Shown here piece after piece: positions 16,107 through 24,494 of a stretch of 64,000 bases of DNA. Below the pieces are notes generated by a model that saw only the letters and a list, made by a program, of their open reading frames with translations, did not search any database and had not been told where the DNA came from. The DNA lies in the NCBI RefSeq assembly GCF_009604425.1, contig NZ_WEGI01000013.1:1-64000 (forward strand), written 5' to 3'. The translations under genes and the position numbers were made by a program. The stretch is from Nocardia aurantia (GTDB lineage Bacteria; Actinomycetota; Actinomycetes; Mycobacteriales; Mycobacteriaceae). Each line of letters opens with the position of its first letter. Within the stretch, counting starts at the first letter, position 1.

Positions 16107-17834
16107 TCAGAGCAAACGGTATTGCTGGCGCGAGCTGTTGCGAGCGAATTCCCGTTCCACCACACCGGCATCGACCAACTTTCGCAGACGCCGCAGCACG
16201 GTCTGGTAGCCCATACCCAGTGCGGTTTCCAGCGATCTCGCCGTATTGTGCCCGGCTCGGATGGCCTGAACGATCGCATCGAAGTCGTTGTCGGTTCCGG
16301 ATGCCGAGTCCGGTTCCGATCGTCGATCGGGCCGGGCGGTCTCGGTCGGGACCGTCAGCTGGTAATTCGCATATCGACGACCACCGGTGGCGGTGGCGAC
16401 ACCGCGGTCGACGAGATCCTTCAGTGCGGATCTCGCGGTAGTGCGATCCATCCCCCAGGCTTGCAGCATCGCATTCGTGACCCGTCCGGTGCTGCGCATC
16501 ATCGCCAGCGCGAGATGCTGTTTCTCGGTGAGGCCGTCCAGACCCAGACTTCCGATCCATTCGATCGTGTCGATATCGAGCAGCGCATGCCGAGGAACTG
16601 TGACATGAACGTGACCGGGTGCCACGTCGAATGCGGCTGGGCTCATGCCCGCCCGCCTCAAGGTCGCCATGACAGTGGGCAATCCCGAGCCGCGATTCTC
16701 GCTGACGGCGTGATCACCCGTGGTGTCGGCGGGGAGATCCGACAGCAATTTCGCCAGGGCGGCATTCCTCGAGGAGCAGGATTGTTCGCCGGTTCCGAGC
16801 AGCGGGCCGATCACATTGCCGTACAACCCACCCGGACTCTTGACGACGAGACGATCGCGGTACAGCTCGATCTGGATCTGTGTGCCTCGCGCACCCGGGC
16901 TGTAGTCGCGGTGCATCAGGGCGTTGACGATCAGCTCACGGAGGACATCCAAGGGATAGTCGTAACGATCTTCCCGGAACAATCCGTTGATCACCGCTGC
17001 TTTACGCATGTTGCGTTGCAGCGCTGCCGACGCGTCGGCCAGCATGACCGGTATCGGCCCGTCGAGGCTGACGTTGTCGAGGAAACGGGCACCGCCGGCG
17101 GACAATTCGCCGATCTCCGAGCCGGGAAGCGCCACCACGGAGATGAACAGCTGAGGGAAGAATTGCTGTGGATAACTTCCCAGACACAGCAGGCCGCTCA
17201 GAGTGGGCCGCACAACACCGCCGACAATAGTCAGCGCGTTCAGCCGGATCAGTGCCTCGTCGATGTCCAGGTGCCCGAACGCACGCGGTTGGCGTTGCTT
17301 GGCGCGACGGACCACACGCGCTACGAGATCGTCGTCCAGATCCGCGCGTGCGGCATCGGTGATCGGTTCGAGGTCATGGATCGGTTGTGTTCGGTTGGAC
17401 AGTAGTTGCGTGACCTCGTAGTGGCTGAGTTTTCGGTCGCCGTCGCCGCTGCGGATGAAGGAGCCCTGGTAATGGCCGCGCGCCTTGACGAAACACGGTT
17501 TATCCACGGGGTCGAGCTCGGGGATCTGGGTGGCGACGATCAGCGCGCCCTCGAATTCCTCTATATCGATCCGGACCCGCAGAGGCGGATCCATGAGGTC
17601 GGAGCAGGCGCCTGCGAGCGCGGTGCGGATGGACTCAGCGTCGAATCCCGGTGCGGGAGTGAAGCCGTCCTGTTCGGCGAGGCCCAGCAGGATCAACCCG
17701 CCATTTCCGTTCGCGAAAGCGCTCAGGGTCTCGGCGATGTTCTTCGGTAGCCCCCCTGCGGCGGACTTCACTTCGACCTCGGTCAGGTCGCCGCCGATCT
17801 TCCGCATCAGTGTGACCAGCGCGGCCGTTTCCAT
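16107..17834 (-). CDS. AlbA_2 (Schlafen-type) domain regulator / ATP-binding protein
   Basis: 575 residues. The N-terminal AlbA_2/Schlafen-like domain (about 15-135) has VEVKSAAGGLPKNIAETLSA, GNGGLILLGLAE and a downstream FIRSGDGDRKLSHYEV. A HATPase_c_4-type segment follows near 285-400 (LRELIVNALMHRDYSP, RDRLVVKSPGGLYG, NRGSGLPTV). Two winged-helix units close it (LTEKQHLALAMMRSTGRVTN; the C-terminal ARSLETALGMGYQTVLRRLRKLVDAGVVERE). This family is annotated as putative ATP-dependent transcriptional regulators. RBS AGGGAGGG precedes the ATG at 17834. A four-site operator array sits right upstream, so self-regulation is likely. Confidence 0.82.
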   Translation of the reverse strand: METAALVTLMRKIGGDLTEVEVKSAAGGLPKNIAETLSAFANGNGGLILLGLAEQDGFTPAPGFDAESIRTALAGACSDLMDPPLRVRIDIEEFEGALIVATQIPELDPVDKPCFVKARGHYQGSFIRSGDGDRKLSHYEVTQLLSNRTQPIHDLEPITDAARADLDDDLVARVVRRAKQRQPRAFGHLDIDEALIRLNALTIVGGVVRPTLSGLLCLGSYPQQFFPQLFISVVALPGSEIGELSAGGARFLDNVSLDGPIPVMLADASAALQRNMRKAAVINGLFREDRYDYPLDVLRELIVNALMHRDYSPGARGTQIQIELYRDRLVVKSPGGLYGNVIGPLLGTGEQSCSSRNAALAKLLSDLPADTTGDHAVSENRGSGLPTVMATLRRAGMSPAAFDVAPGHVHVTVPRHALLDIDTIEWIGSLGLDGLTEKQHLALAMMRSTGRVTNAMLQAWGMDRTTARSALKDLVDRGVATATGGRRYANYQLTVPTETARPDRRSEPDSASGTDNDFDAIVQAIRAGHNTARSLETALGMGYQTVLRRLRKLVDAGVVEREFARNSSRQQYRLL

Positions 17835-17860
17835 CGCCCTCCCTGTCGATGCACTCTCTC

Positions 17861-17918
17861 ACTCTATCGCGAGACTCTATCACTCTGACACACGATTGAT
17901 AGAGTCCGATGATAGAGT
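17861..17918. promoter_or_regulatory. four-box operator array upstream of the AlbA_2 regulator
   Basis: ACTCTATC occurs at 17861-17868 and 17874-17881, and its reverse complement GATAGAGT at 17898-17905 and 17911-17918. Each pair is spaced exactly 13 bp start to start and the two pairs mirror each other. Weaker ACTCTCTC (17853-17860) and ACTCTGAC (17882-17889) copies flank the left pair. Confidence 0.72.
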
Positions 17919-17935
17919 CGAGCGGGGTGGCCGGG

Positions 17936-18334
17936 TCAGTCGCGGTGGTAGGCGGATTGGGCGGCGCGGATCGTGTCCATGTTGGATTCCAGGACGTGGA
18001 TCAGGGCGTCGAGGCGTTGCGCCACTTCGGTTCCGAGGTCGGTCAGCGTGTACTCGACGTGCGGCGGGATGGCCTGCTGGACCTCGCGGTGCACCATGCC
18101 GTCGCGTTCGAGGGTCTGCAACGTCTGGGAGAGCATGCGTTCGCTGACGCCGTCGACGCGGCGGCGCAGCGCGCTGAAGCGGTAGGGGCCGTCCAGGAGT
18201 GCGACCAGGGCGAGGACTCCCCAGCGGCTCGCGACGTTCTGCAGAACCGGGCGGGAGGTGCAGTTACGTGCGAAGACGTCGGCTTCCAACCCCGGGTCGG
18301 CGCACTCCGCCGCGGTGTCGTGCCCGTTGTCCAT
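17936..18334 (-). CDS. HxlR/DUF24 family transcriptional regulator (QorR-like)
   Basis: 132 residues with the compact HxlR winged helix: NCTSRPVLQNVASRWGVLALVALLDGPYRFSALRR, then VSERMLSQTLQTLERDGMV and VEYTLTDLG. The cysteine before SRPVL is the conserved redox-sensing position in QorR/HypR-type members. It is divergent from a quinone-reductase-like gene with a palindromic site between them, the classic arrangement for thiol- or quinone-responsive repression. Start is the ATG at 18334; the frame upstream is not homologous to anything I know. No strong RBS is seen. Confidence 0.88.
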   Translation of the reverse strand: MDNGHDTAAECADPGLEADVFARNCTSRPVLQNVASRWGVLALVALLDGPYRFSALRRRVDGVSERMLSQTLQTLERDGMVHREVQQAIPPHVEYTLTDLGTEVAQRLDALIHVLESNMDTIRAAQSAYHRD

Positions 18335-18378
18335 GGGAGTGATGCTACCTATTGCTTTGTTCTGCGGGAATCTGTAGT

Positions 18379-18395
18379 ACTTACTAATAGTTAGT
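18379..18395. promoter_or_regulatory. palindromic operator between hxlR and qorB-like genes
   Basis: ACTTACTAATAGTTAGT is a near-perfect 17-bp palindrome with one symmetric mismatch pair. It lies in the 96-bp divergent intergenic region, 36 bp before the reductase start, where an HxlR dimer would bind. Confidence 0.62.
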
Positions 18396-18430
18396 GCCAG
18401 ATGTTCGGTATGTAGAGCTGGAGGTAAGTC

Positions 18431-19285
18431 ATGACCGTTGCCGTCACCGGGGCCAGTGGACAACTGGGCCGTCTCGTCGTGGAGTCGCTGCTGCGCCGGG
18501 GGGCCGGGCCGATCGTCGCGATCGTGCGCGATCCGGGCAAGGTGGCCGATCTGGCCGAGCGTGGGGTCGAGGTCCGGCAGGGGGACTACGACGATGTCGA
18601 ATCGCTGGATCGGGCACTGGCCGGGGTGCGGCGGCTGCTGCTGGTGTCCGGGAGTGAGCCTGGTAAGCGAATTCCGCAGCACACCAATGTGATCCGGGCC
18701 GCAGAGCGGGCCGGCGTGGAACTGGTGGCGTATACCGGGATCCTGCGGGCCGCGGAGAACCCGATGCTGCTGGCCGCCGAGCATCGCGCCACCGAGGAGG
18801 CGCTCGCCGCGTCGAGCGTGCCGCATGTGTTCCTGCGCAACGGCTGGTACTGGGAGAACTACCTGCGCGGGCTGGAACCGGCGCTGCAGGGCGGCGTGCT
18901 CTACGGCGCCGCGGGTGACGGCCGGGTGGCGGCGGCGACCCGCGCCGACTTCGCCGAGGCCGCCGCCGTGGTGCTGTCGGAGGACGGGCATGCCGGGGCC
19001 GTCTACGAACTCGGCGGTGACGAGCACCTCACGCTCACCGAGCTGGCGGCCGTCATCTCGGAGGTGTCCGGCAAAACCGTTCGCTATCAGGATCTTTCCA
19101 CCGAGGAGTACGCCGAGGCGCTCGAAAAGAACGGTGTGCCCGCAGGTTTCGCGCAGATCCTGGCCGACTCCGACGCCGGGCTGCGGAACGGCTGGCTCGA
19201 TGACGCGACCGGCGATCTGCACAAGCTGATCGGGCGGCCCTCGGCACCGGTCGCCGACGTGTTCCGGGACGCGCTGGCGGGCTGA
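18431..19285 (+). CDS. NmrA/QorB-type NAD(P)H quinone oxidoreductase
   Basis: A 284-residue atypical short-chain dehydrogenase. The N-terminal TGASGQLGRLVVESLL is the NAD(P)-binding loop, DYDDVESLDRALAGVRRLLLVSG follows the NmrA pattern, and the YTGILRA region replaces the classical catalytic Tyr-x-x-x-Lys. QorB-type enzymes reduce quinones with NADPH. Paired with the divergent HxlR gene, it probably answers quinone or electrophile stress. RBS GGAGG precedes the ATG at 18431. The 213 bp after it (19286-19499) hold nothing that I recognise. Confidence 0.85.
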   Translation: MTVAVTGASGQLGRLVVESLLRRGAGPIVAIVRDPGKVADLAERGVEVRQGDYDDVESLDRALAGVRRLLLVSGSEPGKRIPQHTNVIRAAERAGVELVAYTGILRAAENPMLLAAEHRATEEALAASSVPHVFLRNGWYWENYLRGLEPALQGGVLYGAAGDGRVAAATRADFAEAAAVVLSEDGHAGAVYELGGDEHLTLTELAAVISEVSGKTVRYQDLSTEEYAEALEKNGVPAGFAQILADSDAGLRNGWLDDATGDLHKLIGRPSAPVADVFRDALAG

Positions 19286-19499
19286 GGGCCCAACTCCGTG
19301 TCCGGTCCGGACCGGCTGTGCGGCAAGGGCTTCGATCGGGGATATTGCGTTGTGCCGTACTTCCGCCGGTGCCGGTGAGGCTGGGTGCCGGGTCGGCATA
19401 TACCGGGCTCGTGCCGCGGGCTCCGTGCGCGGCGACCGCCGGGACCCGTATCGGACTGTCGGGGGTCCCGGCGGTGGCCGGAGCGGTCGGGGTGACGGG

Positions 19500-20432
19500 T
19501 CAGGGGATCAGCACCGTCTTGCCGGGGAGTCGTCCGGCGGCCGCTTCCGCGTGGACGGCCGCCAGGTCGGACAGCGGGCGGCGTTGGGCGACATGAATTT
19601 TCAGGTCGCCGGTGTCGACCTGTCGCACCAGTTCGGTGAGTCGGTCGGCGTCGCTGCGGACGAAGACCTGTACCGTGCGCACATTGCGGCCGGGATCCGC
19701 GGTGTACGGGGTGGTGGCGCTGACGAACACTCCGCCGTCGGCGACCAGGTCCACCAGGGCCGCGGTCTCCTCCGGGGTGGTGGAAACCAGATTGAGGACG
19801 GCGTCGAAGCGTTTGCCGGCCAGAGCCTGGGGCAGTGGGGTGGTGGTGTGGTCGATGATGCGGTCGGCGCCGTAGGCGCGCACTCGGTCGGCGCTGCGCG
19901 GGCCGGCGGTAGCGGTCACCAGGGCGCCGGCACGGTGGGCCAACTGGACGGCGTAGCCGCCGACCGAACCACCCGCACCGTTGATCAGGATGGTCTGTCC
20001 GGACTTCAGCTCCGCGTGTTCGAACAAGGACTGCCGGGCCGTCAGGCTCCCGGACGGCAGGGCGGCGGCGTCCGCCAGGTCCACGCTCTTCGGTGCGGCG
20101 GCCAGCGTCGCGGCCGGCGCGAGGACGTACTCGGCGGCGGATCCGGGCTCGTTCATCGGCAGGAAGGCCACCACCTCGTCGCCGGGTTGCCATCCGTCGA
20201 CCCCCGCACCGACCTCGGTGATCACCCCGGCCACATCGATGCCCGGGGTGTGCGGGAATGTCAGCGGGAACGCGTCGCGCAGGTAGCCCGCGCGGATCGC
20301 GGCGTCCACGGGGTTGAACGCGGTCGCGGTTACCCGCACCACCACCTGGCCCGTGCCCGCTACCGGACGCTTGGCCTCCTCGTACACCAGGACGTCGGTG
20401 TCGCCGTACGCGTGGAAACGTACTGCCTTCAT
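19500..20432 (-). CDS. NADPH:quinone reductase-like zinc-type alcohol dehydrogenase superfamily protein
   Basis: 310 residues of the MDR superfamily. It opens MKAVRFHAYGDTDVLVYEEAKRP, has the AFNPVDAAIRAGY segment, HTPGIDVAGVITEVGAGV, and the nucleotide-binding INGAGGSVGGYAVQLA. Zinc-ligand cysteines are absent, as in quinone reductases. RBS GAGGAGTGACC sets the ATG at 20432. It is divergent from a MarR gene with two MarR-type palindromes between them, so it is probably the repressed target and acts on a quinone or enone. Confidence 0.88.
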   Translation of the reverse strand: MKAVRFHAYGDTDVLVYEEAKRPVAGTGQVVVRVTATAFNPVDAAIRAGYLRDAFPLTFPHTPGIDVAGVITEVGAGVDGWQPGDEVVAFLPMNEPGSAAEYVLAPAATLAAAPKSVDLADAAALPSGSLTARQSLFEHAELKSGQTILINGAGGSVGGYAVQLAHRAGALVTATAGPRSADRVRAYGADRIIDHTTTPLPQALAGKRFDAVLNLVSTTPEETAALVDLVADGGVFVSATTPYTADPGRNVRTVQVFVRSDADRLTELVRQVDTGDLKIHVAQRRPLSDLAAVHAEAAAGRLPGKTVLIP

Positions 20433-20455
20433 GGTCACTCCTCGGTTGTCGCTAC

Positions 20456-20473
20456 TGCTTCGAAATCGAAGCA
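20456..20473. promoter_or_regulatory. MarR-type operator 1
   Basis: TGCTTCGA-AA-TCGAAGCA, a perfect 18-bp palindrome, 23 bp upstream of the reductase start. Confidence 0.8.
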
Positions 20474-20487
20474 TATTGACGGTAACT

Positions 20488-20505
20488 TGCTTCGAATCCG
20501 AAGTA
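20488..20505. promoter_or_regulatory. MarR-type operator 2
   Basis: TGCTTCGA-AT-CCGAAGTA, the same 18-bp palindrome with two mismatches, centred 32 bp (about three helix turns) from operator 1. Confidence 0.75.
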
Positions 20506-20583
20506 ATCCCGGATGTGCATGTGACGACCGTCACGGTGGTCCGGTCGTGATGCTTTGAATTCGCACCGACATAGGCTGGGGAG

Positions 20584-21114
20584 ATGTCCGAGACGCAGCC
20601 GGCCGCCGAGGGGGTTCAGCCGCTCGAACCCGCGCAGTTGAACACCTATTTCGTGCTGCTGGAGTCGGTCAACCTGCTCCAATATCAGCTCGAGCAGCAG
20701 TTGCGCGCCGAGGGTGGCATCAGTTACGTGCAGTTCCAGCTTCTGGCCCGGTTGGCGGACGCGGCCGGTTCGCTGACCATGACTCAGCTGGCGGACGGTG
20801 TGGTCTACAGCCGCAGTGGCCTGACCTACCAGGCCGGGCTGCTGGAGAAGGCCGGTCTGATCACCCGCCGCCCCGACCCGGACGACGACCGCGCGACCGC
20901 TGTCACGCTCACCGGCGAGGGCCGGGCACTCATCGCGCGCGTCCTGCCCGGCCATGTCGAACTCGTCCGCAGCCTGCTCATTGATCCGCTCAGCGGCGCG
21001 GATCTGCGTCACCTCGGCGACATCATGACGCGGGTGCGTGACCACATGCGCACCCGACCGGCCCGCTCCGCCGCGCCGCGTAAACGCCGCCGCGCCTCCG
21101 GTACGGAGGGTTGA
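20584..21114 (+). CDS. MarR family transcriptional regulator
   Basis: 176 residues. The winged helix runs from about 55 to 125: YVQFQLLARLADAAGSLTMT, the recognition helix region DGVVYSRSGLTYQAGLLE, and the wing ITRRPDPDDDRATAVTLTGEG. The C-terminus ends in a basic Arg/Lys-rich tail. Divergent from the reductase gene, it most likely represses that gene and itself through the two palindromes at 20456-20505. The ATG at 20584 is the first good start. Confidence 0.92.
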   Translation: MSETQPAAEGVQPLEPAQLNTYFVLLESVNLLQYQLEQQLRAEGGISYVQFQLLARLADAAGSLTMTQLADGVVYSRSGLTYQAGLLEKAGLITRRPDPDDDRATAVTLTGEGRALIARVLPGHVELVRSLLIDPLSGADLRHLGDIMTRVRDHMRTRPARSAAPRKRRRASGTEG

Positions 21115-21239
21115 GTCCGGTTGCCCGGCGTGGTCGGCCGGGCGGCGCGGTCGTCGACGCGAACCGGCTGGGCCGAAACCGGTGGGGGTCGCGGTGTGTG
21201 CCGTCGGTGAATGCGCTCGGGTGCGCCTGCCGATCGCGG

Positions 21240-21800
21240 TCAGGATCCCGGGGCGGTGATGCCCCGGCGGAGGATGGTGAGCAGGCGGTCGGCCTGGTGG
21301 TCGTCCGCTGCGGCGTGGCCGATTCCGGTGGCGCAGGCGAGCAGGTCGGCGAGGGCGAGGTCCGGTCGGATCTCACCGGATCGCTGTGCGCGGGTGAGCA
21401 ATTCGGCGGCGGCTGCGCGCATGGTGTCGTGCCACTCCCGGTACAGCGTGCTGCGATGGCCGTCCGTGTCGTCGGGAATGGCCAGCGGTAGTTCGCGTTT
21501 CGTGGCGACGTGGGTGACGAAGGCGCGCAGCCAGGTGAACAGGGCTGTGGCGGGCGAGGTTTCGGTCTCCAGGGTTCGGCCCAGTTCGGCGAGGGCGGTG
21601 ACCTCGTCGGCGTAGACGGCGATGACCAGTTCGCGGCGGGTGGGGAAGTGGCGGTACATCGTGGCGTTGCCGACGCCGGCGCGGCGGGCGATCTCGTCGA
21701 GGGGGGCGGAGACGCCGAGCTCGCCGAACACCTCCTTGGCGGCGGTCAGTACCAGGTCGTAGTTGCGGCGCGCGTCGGCGCGTTTCGGTCGGTCGGGCAC
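21240..21800 (-). CDS. TetR family transcriptional regulator
   Basis: 186 residues. The N-terminal HTH (ARRNYDLVLTAAKEVFGELG then IARRAGVGNATMYRHFPTRREL) is clear and the C-terminal part is of the SBP56/TetR_C_33 kind seen in many actinomycete regulators. RBS AAGGAGAGG directly precedes the GTG at 21800, which decides the start. It is divergent from a SnoaL-like gene across a 20-bp inverted repeat, its probable operator. Confidence 0.92.
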   Translation of the reverse strand: MPDRPKRADARRNYDLVLTAAKEVFGELGVSAPLDEIARRAGVGNATMYRHFPTRRELVIAVYADEVTALAELGRTLETETSPATALFTWLRAFVTHVATKRELPLAIPDDTDGHRSTLYREWHDTMRAAAAELLTRAQRSGEIRPDLALADLLACATGIGHAAADDHQADRLLTILRRGITAPGS

Positions 21801-21834
21801 GCCTCTCCTTCGTGGTGGTGACAACATCTTGCTT

Positions 21835-21888
21835 AGTGGGGAGTTCCCCGGTTAGCCTAGCGGGGACATAACCGGGGAACTCCCCACT
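21835..21888. promoter_or_regulatory. 20-bp inverted repeat operator between tetR and the SnoaL-like gene
   Basis: AGTGGGGAGTTCCCCGGTTA at 21835-21854 has an exact reverse complement at 21869-21888, with a 14-bp gap. Each arm also contains its own palindrome of GGGGA and TCCCC, so there are two symmetric half-operators. Confidence 0.82.
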
Positions 21889-21908
21889 TGTAGTGAAGGG
21901 CTTCGATC

Positions 21909-22313
21909 ATGGACTCTGATATTTCGGCGGCGGATCGGATCGCGATTCACGAGGTGATCGCGCTGCACGGGCATGTGGTCGACGATCGCGACGTGGATCG
22001 GCTCGGTGAGGTGTTCACCGACGATGTGGTGATGGACGTGGGTGGATTCGGATACGGCACGATCCGGGGGCTGGCGGCGATGCGGGAAGTGGTGCGCACC
22101 GCGAAGGCCGAGGAGCATCCGATCGGGCACCATGTCACCAATATCGTGGTGGTCGGGCGTGACGGTGACGAGGTGCGGGCGCGCTCGAAGGCGTTGGCCG
22201 TGGGGGCCGACGGCTCGACCGGCACCGGCACCTACGAGGACGTGCTCCGGCGCGAACCGCAGGGCTGGCGCATCGGCTATCGGAAGGCGGTGCCGCCCAA
22301 CCGGGCTCAGTGA
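21909..22313 (+). CDS. SnoaL-like / NTF2-fold protein
   Basis: 134 residues with the SnoaL_4-type pattern: DRIAIHEVIALHGHVVDDRDVDRLGEVFTDDVVMDVGG, then HPIGHHVTNIVV and a C-terminal WRIGYRKAVP. Proteins of this fold are small-molecule isomerases, hydratases or binding proteins. It is probably the target of the divergent TetR. The stop overlaps the convergent carboxymuconolactone decarboxylase-like gene by 7 bp. Confidence 0.85.
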   Translation: MDSDISAADRIAIHEVIALHGHVVDDRDVDRLGEVFTDDVVMDVGGFGYGTIRGLAAMREVVRTAKAEEHPIGHHVTNIVVVGRDGDEVRARSKALAVGADGSTGTGTYEDVLRREPQGWRIGYRKAVPPNRAQ

Positions 22314-22846
22314 TCGGTCTGGATGCGCAGGGCGGTGATGGTGCTCGCCAGGCCCTCGTATTGGTTGACCAGCAGCACGATTTCGATCAGGCGGCGTTCG
22401 TCGTAGTGGGCGGCCAGGGTCTGCCAGGTGGCGTCGGTCAGGTCGCGGGTCTCGACCAGTTGGTCGACGGCGGTGAGCAGGGCGCGCTCCCGGTCGGACC
22501 AGCCCGCGGCCGCGGGGCCCTCGCGGAGGCGGTCCAGGATCTCCTGGGTGACGCCGGCTCGTTTGCCGAGGCGGATGTGGTGGTCGGTCTCGTACTCGCA
22601 GTGCCGCAGGTGGGCGACCCGCAGGATCACCAATTCGCTGTCGTAGCGGCGCAAACGGCCGCCGGGCATCAACTTGCCCGAGTAGTGCAGCCAGCCCCGG
22701 AACAGGCCGCCGGTGCGGCCGAGGGTACTGAACAGATGTGCGTCGGGGGTACCGGCGGCCCGCGAGAGCGCCTGCCAGGCAAGCCAGTTGACCGGGCCCA
22801 GTTCGCGTAGCCGGCCCGGCGCGATCCGCGGCCCTGTCGACTCCAT
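22307..22846 (-). CDS. carboxymuconolactone decarboxylase-like (AhpD-fold) protein
   Basis: 179 residues of the all-helical CMD/AhpD fold: LRRYDSELVILRVAHLRHCEYETDHHIRLGKRAGVT is the family core. Only one cysteine is in the active region (HCEYE), so the CxxC of AhpD peroxidases is absent and a thiol peroxidase role is unlikely. The ATG at 22846 fits the usual N-terminus; the frame continues upstream through arginine-rich filler. Confidence 0.88.
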   Translation of the reverse strand: MESTGPRIAPGRLRELGPVNWLAWQALSRAAGTPDAHLFSTLGRTGGLFRGWLHYSGKLMPGGRLRRYDSELVILRVAHLRHCEYETDHHIRLGKRAGVTQEILDRLREGPAAAGWSDRERALLTAVDQLVETRDLTDATWQTLAAHYDERRLIEIVLLVNQYEGLASTITALRIQTDH

Positions 22847-23190
22847 GGGCCCACCGTAACAAAGCGGACCCCTCCGGTCGGTGATTCGACGGGTTCGTCG
22901 CAGGGAGCGTTCGCCCTGCAAACCTCGTGACCGGCCCGGCGATACCTTTCCGGCATACCATTGGACCGTTCATCTCCCGGAAACATCGGCAATGCAACCG
23001 TCACGGGCGGACATCGGCGCGTTATCCAGGGTTATTCTCGCGCAACACAATCCACCTAATCTTCGTCGCACGGATACAAACGCTGTATACAACGGGCCGG
23101 TATACCGATAACGGCCGGAGGGCGGCGAGCGTGTCCGGGCGGCGCACGCGCGCCGCCGAGCACCTGATGAAGTGAGAAGAGGGTCCGCCC
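22847..23190. other. regulatory gap upstream of the urea importer operon
   Basis: About 340 bp without a gene. GTATAC occurs at 23085-23090 and again at 23100-23105. GTTATTCTCGCGCAAC at 23031-23046 loosely resembles half of a GlnR nitrogen-control box. Nitrogen control of urt genes is common, but the match is too weak to call. Confidence 0.35.
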
Positions 23191-24468
23191 ATGTCAGTAT
23201 CTCGTGCCGCTCGTCGCGGTCACGTTCGCCGTGCCGCCCGTCTGCTGGCGGTGCCGACGGCACTCGCACTGTCGGCCGTGCTGGTGGCCGGTTGCGGTAG
23301 CAAGGACGATGCCGGTTCCGGCGAGGCCGCCAAGTCCTGCGTGGACACCTCGAAGGACACCATCAAGATCGGTTCACTGCACTCGCTCACCGGCACCATG
23401 TCCATCTCCGAAGTGACGGTGGCCAATTCCACCAAGCTGGCGGTGGATCAGATCAACGCCGCGGGCGGGGTGCTGGGCAAGAAGATCCAGATCGTCGCCG
23501 AGGACGGCGCGTCGGACCCGAAGACGTTCGCGGAGAAGGCCGAGAAGCTGGTCAGCTCCGACTGTGTCGCAGCCGTTTTCGGTGGCTGGACCTCGGCCAG
23601 CCGCAAGGCGATGAAGCCGAAGTTCGAGGCGCTGAACTCGCTGCTGTTCTACCCGGTGCAGTACGAGGGCCTGGAGGACAGCAAGAACATCTTCTACACC
23701 GGCGCCACCACCAACCAGCAGATCGTGCCGGCGCTGGACTACCTGAAGCAGAAGGGCATCAAGTCCCTCTACCTGGTCGGCAGCGACTACGTGTTCCCGC
23801 AGACCGCCAACCGCGAGATCAAGGCGTACGCGCAGGCCAACGGCATCGAGATCAAGGGCGAGGACTACGCGCCGCTGGGCTCGACCGACTTCTCCACCAT
23901 CGTCAACAAGGTGCGGAATGCCAAGGCGGGAGCGGTGTTCAACACCCTCAACGGTGACTCCAACGTCGCCTTCTTCCGCGAGTACGGCAACGCCGGCCTG
24001 AAAGCCGCTGATATGCCGGTGGTTTCGGTGTCCATCGCCGAGGAGGAGGCCGCGGGTATCGGCCCGCAGTTCCTGGCCGGGCAGCTGACCGCCTGGAACT
24101 ACTACGAGACCCTCGACACCCCGCAGAACAAGGCGTTCGTCGCGGCGTACCAGGCCGCGGTCGGGGCGGGCAAGCCCACCTCCGATCCGATGGAAGCCGC
24201 GTACACCTCGGTGTACCTGTGGAAGAACATGGTCGAGAAGGCGAAGTCGTTCGCCGTCGCCGATGTCCAGAAGGCCGCCGACGGAGTCACTTTCGACGCC
24301 CCCGAGGGCACGGTGACCGTCAACGGCAGCAACCACCACATCACCAAGACCGCCCGGATCGGCGAGATCCACCCGGACGGCCTGATCTACACGGTGTGGG
24401 ATTCCGGCAAGCCGATCATCCCGGACCCGTACCTGACGTCCTACGACTGGGCCAAGGGCCTGAAGTAA
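23191..24468 (+). CDS. urtA: urea ABC transporter substrate-binding lipoprotein
   Basis: 425 residues. A signal peptide with lipobox LVAGC anchors it at Cys35. The mature protein is a type-1 periplasmic binding fold of the branched-chain amino acid class, with UrtA marks: KIGSLHSLTGTMSISE, VFGGWTSASRKAM, LLFYPVQYEG and PDGLIYTVW. It captures urea outside the membrane. RBS GAAGAGGG precedes the ATG at 23191. First gene of urtABCDE; a stable hairpin after it may set its higher level. Confidence 0.95.
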   Translation: MSVSRAARRGHVRRAARLLAVPTALALSAVLVAGCGSKDDAGSGEAAKSCVDTSKDTIKIGSLHSLTGTMSISEVTVANSTKLAVDQINAAGGVLGKKIQIVAEDGASDPKTFAEKAEKLVSSDCVAAVFGGWTSASRKAMKPKFEALNSLLFYPVQYEGLEDSKNIFYTGATTNQQIVPALDYLKQKGIKSLYLVGSDYVFPQTANREIKAYAQANGIEIKGEDYAPLGSTDFSTIVNKVRNAKAGAVFNTLNGDSNVAFFREYGNAGLKAADMPVVSVSIAEEEAAGIGPQFLAGQLTAWNYYETLDTPQNKAFVAAYQAAVGAGKPTSDPMEAAYTSVYLWKNMVEKAKSFAVADVQKAADGVTFDAPEGTVTVNGSNHHITKTARIGEIHPDGLIYTVWDSGKPIIPDPYLTSYDWAKGLK

Positions 24469-24494
24469 CCGACAGCCGTCGATGAGGGGCGGTG

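Noticed and set aside
22307..22846. The CMD-family protein as an AhpD peroxidase partner of lpdA
   Set aside because: It has one active-region cysteine, not the CxxC pair that AhpD needs, and lies far from lpdA.
23031..23046. GTTATTCTCGCGCAAC as a GlnR nitrogen-control box upstream of urtA
   Set aside because: It fits only part of the consensus and no second half-box at the proper spacing was found.
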